Assembly (NCBI GenBank): GCA_022790975.1
Contig: JAAVYF010000013.1
Location: 56,748 to 120,747, forward strand
Direction of reading: 5' to 3'
DNA: 64,000 nucleotides
From: Clostridia bacterium
GTDB lineage: Bacteria > Bacillota > Clostridia > TANB77 > CAG-508
Part shown: positions 60,105-64,000 of the stretch, one piece after another
Layout of the letters: each line of letters starts with the position of its first letter
Position numbering within the stretch: the first letter of the stretch is position 1
Program-made: the position numbers and the translations under genes
The notes under the pieces: generated by a model
Told to the model about the DNA's origin: nothing
What the model saw: only the letters and a program-made list of their open reading frames with translations
Databases searched by the model: none

Positions 60105-60938
60105 ATGAAAGAATTAATGGAAGATCTTAATTTTGAAACGTTAAAAGAAAGAATACAAACATTATTCTATTATTTTAATGATGGTGTAATGTTTTCATTT
60201 ATAGTTTTTTTACTTTCAGTTCAATATATATGGTTTACAGAAGAAAATAAAAAAATAAAAGATTTGTTTTTTTGGTATATTATTATAATTTTTCTTATTA
60301 TATGGAATCCAATATGTATATACATACTTGGAAAATTTATTAATTTTTCTTCTCTGTATAGAGTTTATTATATGCTTCCAATGTATCCTGTAATAGCATA
60401 TGTATTTACTAAAATTGTTGAAAAAGGAAAAAATATAATTCAAAAAATTTTAGTTATGTTTGTTTTTATAGCGTTTATATGTGTTTCTGGTAGAAATGTA
60501 TTTGATGCATTTCCTGTATATAAAGTGGGGAATTTATATCAGTTACCAGATGATACCGTTTTTGTAGCAGAAATAATTTATAATGATAATACATACAAAA
60601 ATAAAAAAGCAATAGTTCCATATGGTATGTCATCACAAATTCAGCAGATTTATCCATCAATAGAATTATTATATACAAGAAGAGTTAGTAATCTATTAGA
60701 TGTAAATGGTAACCCATCACCTAATGACACAGATGCGCCAATAGGATATGAGCCAATTGAAAAAATTAATGAAGGAGATACAATATATATTGTAGAGCTT
60801 TGTGAGCGAGAGAATATAAATTATGTTGTTTTTTCTAAATCTATAACATTACAAGATTCAATGGAAAACCATGGATTTGAAATAATTGCTTCAGGAGAAG
60901 GTGTTGATATTTATAGAAAGATACCTAATAATGATTAA
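60105..60938 (+). CDS. DUF6077-type membrane protein, C-terminal part
   Basis: The 277-residue part continues in the same frame as the preceding gene after one TAA. It begins with a short helix, two to four membrane segments (VMFSFIVFLLSVQYIWF, FWYIIIIFLIIWNPICIYIL, ILVMFVFIAFICVSGRNVFD), and ends with an extracytosolic domain of about 110 residues. AAAGGAAAATAAT before the ATG could let ribosomes restart. Function unknown; surface polysaccharide or lipid work is likely for the family. Confidence 0.65.
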   Translation: MKELMEDLNFETLKERIQTLFYYFNDGVMFSFIVFLLSVQYIWFTEENKKIKDLFFWYIIIIFLIIWNPICIYILGKFINFSSLYRVYYMLPMYPVIAYVFTKIVEKGKNIIQKILVMFVFIAFICVSGRNVFDAFPVYKVGNLYQLPDDTVFVAEIIYNDNTYKNKKAIVPYGMSSQIQQIYPSIELLYTRRVSNLLDVNGNPSPNDTDAPIGYEPIEKINEGDTIYIVELCERENINYVVFSKSITLQDSMENHGFEIIASGEGVDIYRKIPNND

Positions 60939-60973
60939 TATAATTTAAATCTAAAAAAACAATGTAATAACAA

Positions 60974-61001
60974 TTGACATTATAAAAAAAAGTGATATAA
61001 T
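60974..61001 (+). promoter_or_regulatory. Promoter of the T-box operon
   Basis: TTGACA (60974-60979), 16 bp, TG-A-TATAAT (extended -10, 60996-61001). Confidence 0.85.
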
Positions 61002-61009
61002 ATTATCAT

Positions 61010-61240
61010 AATTTTTGAAGACGTTTGTATTAAGGCTAAGTAGTAAAAGTTTGATAAAGAGAGTTTGTGGTTGGTGAAAACAAATGAAAGATTTTTATGA
61101 AATCTCCCTTAAGAGTTTTTGGTATAAAAAGCCAATCCGAGTAATTACAGGTTATAGTAATTAAAATAAAGATATAAATTAAGGTGGTACCGCGGTAATA
61201 TTCGCCCTTATACAATTAAGTATAAGGGTTTTTTTGTTTA
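61010..61240 (+). promoter_or_regulatory. T-box riboswitch, serine specifier likely
   Basis: Stem I has the AGAGAG...TTGGTGAAAAC pattern (61058-61082). The specifier region GAAATCTCCCTTAAGAG (61099-61115) gives UCC or UCU, both Ser. The T-box AAGGTGGTACCGCGG (61181-61195) is fully conserved, followed by a terminator (CCCTTATAC with GTATAAGGG, then TTTTTTT, to 61237). Low charged tRNA-Ser should let transcription go on into the dCTP-deaminase-like gene, the DUF1653 gene and serS. Confidence 0.9.
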
Positions 61241-61256
61241 AATTAAGGAGGTACAT

Positions 61257-62060
61257 ATGATTTTCAATGGTAATGATATAAAAAAACTTATAAAAGAAAA
61301 GAATGTTATTGAAAACTGTGATATGAATTATATTAGTTCTGGTTCATGTGATATATCTATGAGTTCAAATATTCTAAAAATAAAGAAAACATTTAAAACA
61401 ATTGATTTATCAGAACCAGAGAAAGTTGAAAATATGTATGAAAAAATTCATATAAAAGATTCATATAATTTTAAATCTAATGAATGTATTTTTGTAATAT
61501 TAAATGAAAAAATAAAATTGCCAAAAAATATTATTGCTCATATTAGACCAAGAACTTCATTGAGTCGATTAGGAATAGTAATAAATTTCCAACATATAAA
61601 TGCTGGTTATGAAGGAGTTTTAAATATAGCAATGTATAATTTATCTCCAAATACTTATAAAATAAATCCAGGAATGAGAATTGGTCAAATTGTATTTGAA
61701 GAGTTAACAGATGGAATCACAGATGATTTAGTTTATTATAATGAAAAAACTCCAATGTATCAAAATGAAGATGGAACAAAAGGTTCAAAAATATATGCAG
61801 ATTTTGTTGGTAAAGTTTTTAGACATTTTAAAGGAAATTATTATTTTATAGAAAGTATAAGTATGGATTCAGAAACTAAAGAAGATATTATTGTATATAG
61901 ACCGTTATATGAAAGAAAAGATTCAATGCTTTGGACAAGACCAGCAAAGATGTTTTTTGAAGAGATAGATGTAAATAGAAAAGATAATATAACAGGGCAA
62001 AAACATAGATTTGAGTTAGTAGAAGATTTATCTATGGATTATTTAAAGAATGTAAAATAA
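61257..62060 (+). CDS. dCTP-deaminase/dUTPase-like protein fused to DUF1653
   Basis: The 267-residue protein has two parts. Residues 1-175 follow the dCTP deaminase fold (SGSCDISMSSNILKI, IRPRTSLSRLGIVINFQHIN, GYEGVLNIAMYNLSPNTYKI, GMRIGQIVFEEL); compare RSSxARxG and GxIxLELxN. Residues 185-267 are a DUF1653 domain (VFRHFKGNYYFIESISMDSE, LWTRPAKMFFEEI). The DUF1653 part is a near copy of the next gene. The catalytic Glu of dCTP deaminase (in the A-GFEG loop) reads NAGYEGVLN, so activity is plausible. First gene of the Ser T-box operon; the link to serine is not clear. Confidence 0.75.
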   Translation: MIFNGNDIKKLIKEKNVIENCDMNYISSGSCDISMSSNILKIKKTFKTIDLSEPEKVENMYEKIHIKDSYNFKSNECIFVILNEKIKLPKNIIAHIRPRTSLSRLGIVINFQHINAGYEGVLNIAMYNLSPNTYKINPGMRIGQIVFEELTDGITDDLVYYNEKTPMYQNEDGTKGSKIYADFVGKVFRHFKGNYYFIESISMDSETKEDIIVYRPLYERKDSMLWTRPAKMFFEEIDVNRKDNITGQKHRFELVEDLSMDYLKNVK

Positions 62061-62162
62061 ATGAGAATACGCAAAATAATTAATAGTTAATAAGTAATAA
62101 TTAATTTATTATTATAATTATATAGATGTTAATATAAAGATATTAAGTTAAGGGAGGAAAAA

Positions 62163-62414
62163 ATGAAAGAAGTAAAAGAAGGCGAAGTTTATAGACATTT
62201 TAAAGGACCATTTTATTATGTTATTTGTATAGGATTAGATTCTGAAACTAGAGAAAGAATGGTAGTTTACAGACATCTTGATGGTTCAAATGAAATATGT
62301 GTAAGACCAGAAAAAATGTTTTTAGAAGAAATACCAGAAAGACCAGATAATGTAACTGGTCAAAAAGTTAGATTTGAAAGAATTGACAATTTAAAAGATT
62401 ATAACTTAAATTAA
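62163..62414 (+). CDS. DUF1653 protein
   Basis: The 83-residue product (EVYRHFKGPFYYVICIGLDS, EICVRPEKMFLEEI, DNVTGQKVRFERI) matches DUF1653 and the C-terminal part of the preceding protein, residue by residue in places (DNITGQKHRFELV there). Probably a tandem copy. RBS AAGGGAGGAAAAA. Function unknown. Confidence 0.8.
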   Translation: MKEVKEGEVYRHFKGPFYYVICIGLDSETRERMVVYRHLDGSNEICVRPEKMFLEEIPERPDNVTGQKVRFERIDNLKDYNLN

Positions 62415-62559
62415 TGTTATATATTTAATAGAAAATGGTTTAAATTAGTGTTATGTTTGATTAAAAATACATTTAAATTGTAAATATTATATGTTTGATT
62501 AAAAATAAAATTAAATTATAATTATAATTATAATTAATATAAATGAAGGGGGAGTTAAA
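62415..62559. other. Short AT-rich leader of serS
   Basis: It holds two copies of ATGTTTGATTAAAAATA (about 62453-62469 and 62490-62506) and TTATAA repeats. No terminator or promoter is seen, so serS is probably read from the T-box promoter. Confidence 0.5.
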
Positions 62560-63849
62560 ATGATTGATATAAAATTAATTAGAGAAAATCCAGAACTAGT
62601 AAAAGAAAACATTAAGAAAAAATTTCAAGAGCATAAATTAGTTCTTGTAGATGAAATTATTAATTTAGACAAAGAAAGCAGAAATTTAACACTTATGTGT
62701 GATGAACTAAGAGCTAGTAGAAATGCCAAAAGTAAAGAGATAGGTAATTTAATGGCTAAAGGTCAAAAAGATGAGGCTGAAAATATAAAACTTGAAGTAA
62801 AAGAAATTAATGATAAGTTAGGTGCATATAATGGAAAAGAAGAAGAATTAAAAGAAGAAATAAAAAAAAGAATGATGAAAATTCCAAATATTATGGATGC
62901 ATCAGTTCCAATAGGAAAAGATGATAGTGAAAATGTAGAAAATGAAAAATTTGGAGAGCCAGTTGTACCTACTTACGAAATTCCATATCATGCAGATATT
63001 TTAAGTGCTTTAGATGGTTTAGATAAAGAAAGTGCAGGTAGAACAAGTGGAAATGGATTTTATTATTTAACTGGAAATAGTGCTAGACTTCATTCTGCAA
63101 TGCTTAGTTATGCAAGAGATTTTATGATAAGTAAAGGATTTACTTATTGTATTCCACCATTCATGATTCGTTCAGATGTTGTAAATGGAGTTATGAGTTT
63201 TGAAGAAATGGATGCTATGATGTATAAAATAGAAGGTGAAGACTTATATTTAATAGGAACTAGTGAACATTCTATGATAGGAAGATTTAAAGACCAAATA
63301 GTAAAAGAAGAAGAACTTCCAATAAGTCTTACATCATACTCTCCATGTTTTAGAAAAGAAGTTGGTTCTCATGGATTAGAAGAAAGAGGACTATATAGAG
63401 TTCATCAATTTGAAAAACAAGAAATGATAGTTCTTTGTAAACCAGAAGAGGCAATGAATTGGTATAATAAAATGTGGATGTATACAGTAGAGTTTTTTAG
63501 AAGTTTAGATGTTCCTGTAAGAACTTTAGAATGCTGTAGTGGAGATTTAGCTGACTTAAAGGTTAAATCTTGTGATGTTGAAGCATGGAGTCCAAGACAG
63601 CAAAAGTATTTTGAAGTTGGAAGTTGTTCAACATTAGGAGATGCTCAAGCTAGACGTTTAGGAATTCGTGCTAAAGGAAAAGATGGAAATTATTTAGTTT
63701 CAACTTTAAATAATACAGTGGTTGCAACGCCTAGAGGTTTGATTGCTGTTCTTGAAAATAATTATCAAGAAGATGGAAGTATTAAAATTCCAGAAGTTTT
63801 AAAGCCATATATGGGTGGAATAGATAAAATTGAACCAAAGAAAAAATAA
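62560..63849 (+). CDS. serS: Seryl-tRNA synthetase
   Basis: The 429-residue class II enzyme has the N-terminal coiled arm (residues about 30-100, LIRENPELVKENIKKKFQEH onward), motif 2 (SYSPCFRKEVGSHGLEERGL then YRVHQFEKQEM) and motif 3 near the end (NTVVATPRGLIAVLENNYQE). Length fits the family. RBS AAGGGGGAGTTAAA. The serine T-box three genes upstream fits. Confidence 0.95.
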   Translation: MIDIKLIRENPELVKENIKKKFQEHKLVLVDEIINLDKESRNLTLMCDELRASRNAKSKEIGNLMAKGQKDEAENIKLEVKEINDKLGAYNGKEEELKEEIKKRMMKIPNIMDASVPIGKDDSENVENEKFGEPVVPTYEIPYHADILSALDGLDKESAGRTSGNGFYYLTGNSARLHSAMLSYARDFMISKGFTYCIPPFMIRSDVVNGVMSFEEMDAMMYKIEGEDLYLIGTSEHSMIGRFKDQIVKEEELPISLTSYSPCFRKEVGSHGLEERGLYRVHQFEKQEMIVLCKPEEAMNWYNKMWMYTVEFFRSLDVPVRTLECCSGDLADLKVKSCDVEAWSPRQQKYFEVGSCSTLGDAQARRLGIRAKGKDGNYLVSTLNNTVVATPRGLIAVLENNYQEDGSIKIPEVLKPYMGGIDKIEPKKK

Positions 63850-63860
63850 TATAGAATAAA

Positions 63861-63990
63861 AATATTAAATAAAATATTAAATAAAATATTAAATAAAATA
63901 TTAAATAAAATATTAAATAAAATATTAAATAAAATATTAAATAAAATATTAAATAAAATATTAAATAAAATATTAAATAAAATATTAAAT
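63861..63990. repeat. 12-bp minisatellite, about 11 copies
   Basis: The unit ATTAAATAAAAT repeats almost without change from 63861 to 63990, right after serS. It may continue past the window or mark an assembly limit; copy number in the real genome is uncertain. Confidence 0.9.
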
Positions 63991-64000
63991 ATAATTATTA

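Overview
The window is very AT-rich DNA from a low-GC Bacillota. I infer an uncultured, spore-forming, gut-type member of the Clostridia. The signs are CotF-like and CotJC-like spore coat genes, a TagO-type transferase, a serine T-box leader and strongly A/T-ending codon use. It holds the right-hand part of a prophage (about 1 to 28.6 kb), then chromosomal genes to the right edge.

Prophage. 1-3.85 kb: early genes (short sliding-clamp homologue, MT-A70 methyltransferase, many small ORFs) ending in a DUF1492-type regulator. 3.85-4.03 kb: a likely late promoter with paired TTGCCCC sites. 4.0-14.0 kb: terminase, SPP1-type portal, MuF protein with an extra C-terminal domain, scaffold, P22-like coat, connectors and tail tube. 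14.0-22.1 kb: tail chaperones, tape measure and tail/receptor proteins. 22.1-25.0 kb: an accessory region with its own promoters, a two-spacer cas-less CRISPR mini-array of type II character, an RHH repressor with a palindromic operator, and an antirepressor. 25.0-28.5 kb: holin, a Tad2/DUF2829 anti-Thoeris candidate, a CHAP endolysin, a PBECR-like RNase toxin, two compact GC-rich RNAs and an XRE regulator. The right boundary appears to lie inside a spore Mn-catalase (cotJC) gene, of which only the 3' part is present.

Chromosome. A MATE-cytidylate-kinase fusion; an MFS gene of foreign codon use; a DapB-like dehydrogenase; a ~255-nt structured RNA with its own promoter and terminator; a secreted nuclease; coat genes; a glycan cluster (GT2, GT4, pyruvyl transferase, FrhB-like); S20, RpiB-like, TagO, Pth, RNase G, RimO, an amidase; a double AAA+ protein; PpaC, TrmL, a cyclophilin lipoprotein; a DUF6077 protein split by one in-frame TAA; and a Ser T-box operon (dCTP-deaminase-like/DUF1653, DUF1653, serS).

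Main discovery. Seven genes are broken into two or three reading frames, and all nine breaks are the same event: an in-frame CGG followed by A or T, where reading continues in the +1 frame as if the C were skipped and GGA or GGT (Gly) were read. This happens in phage genes (MT-A70, TerL, MuF twice, gp10-like, XRE) and host genes (AAA+ twice, one unknown). Across the window I find no in-frame CGG read as Arg in a native gene, while more than thirty out-of-frame cgg triplets inside genes cause no shift. The only two CGG=Arg codons are in the foreign-looking MFS gene. The simplest reading is a genome-wide recoding rule: CGG has lost its Arg meaning and CGGN is decoded as one Gly with a +1 shift, perhaps by a four-base-reading tRNA. 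I know of no description of this, and I cannot exclude an unusual systematic sequence artefact without reads or proteomics.
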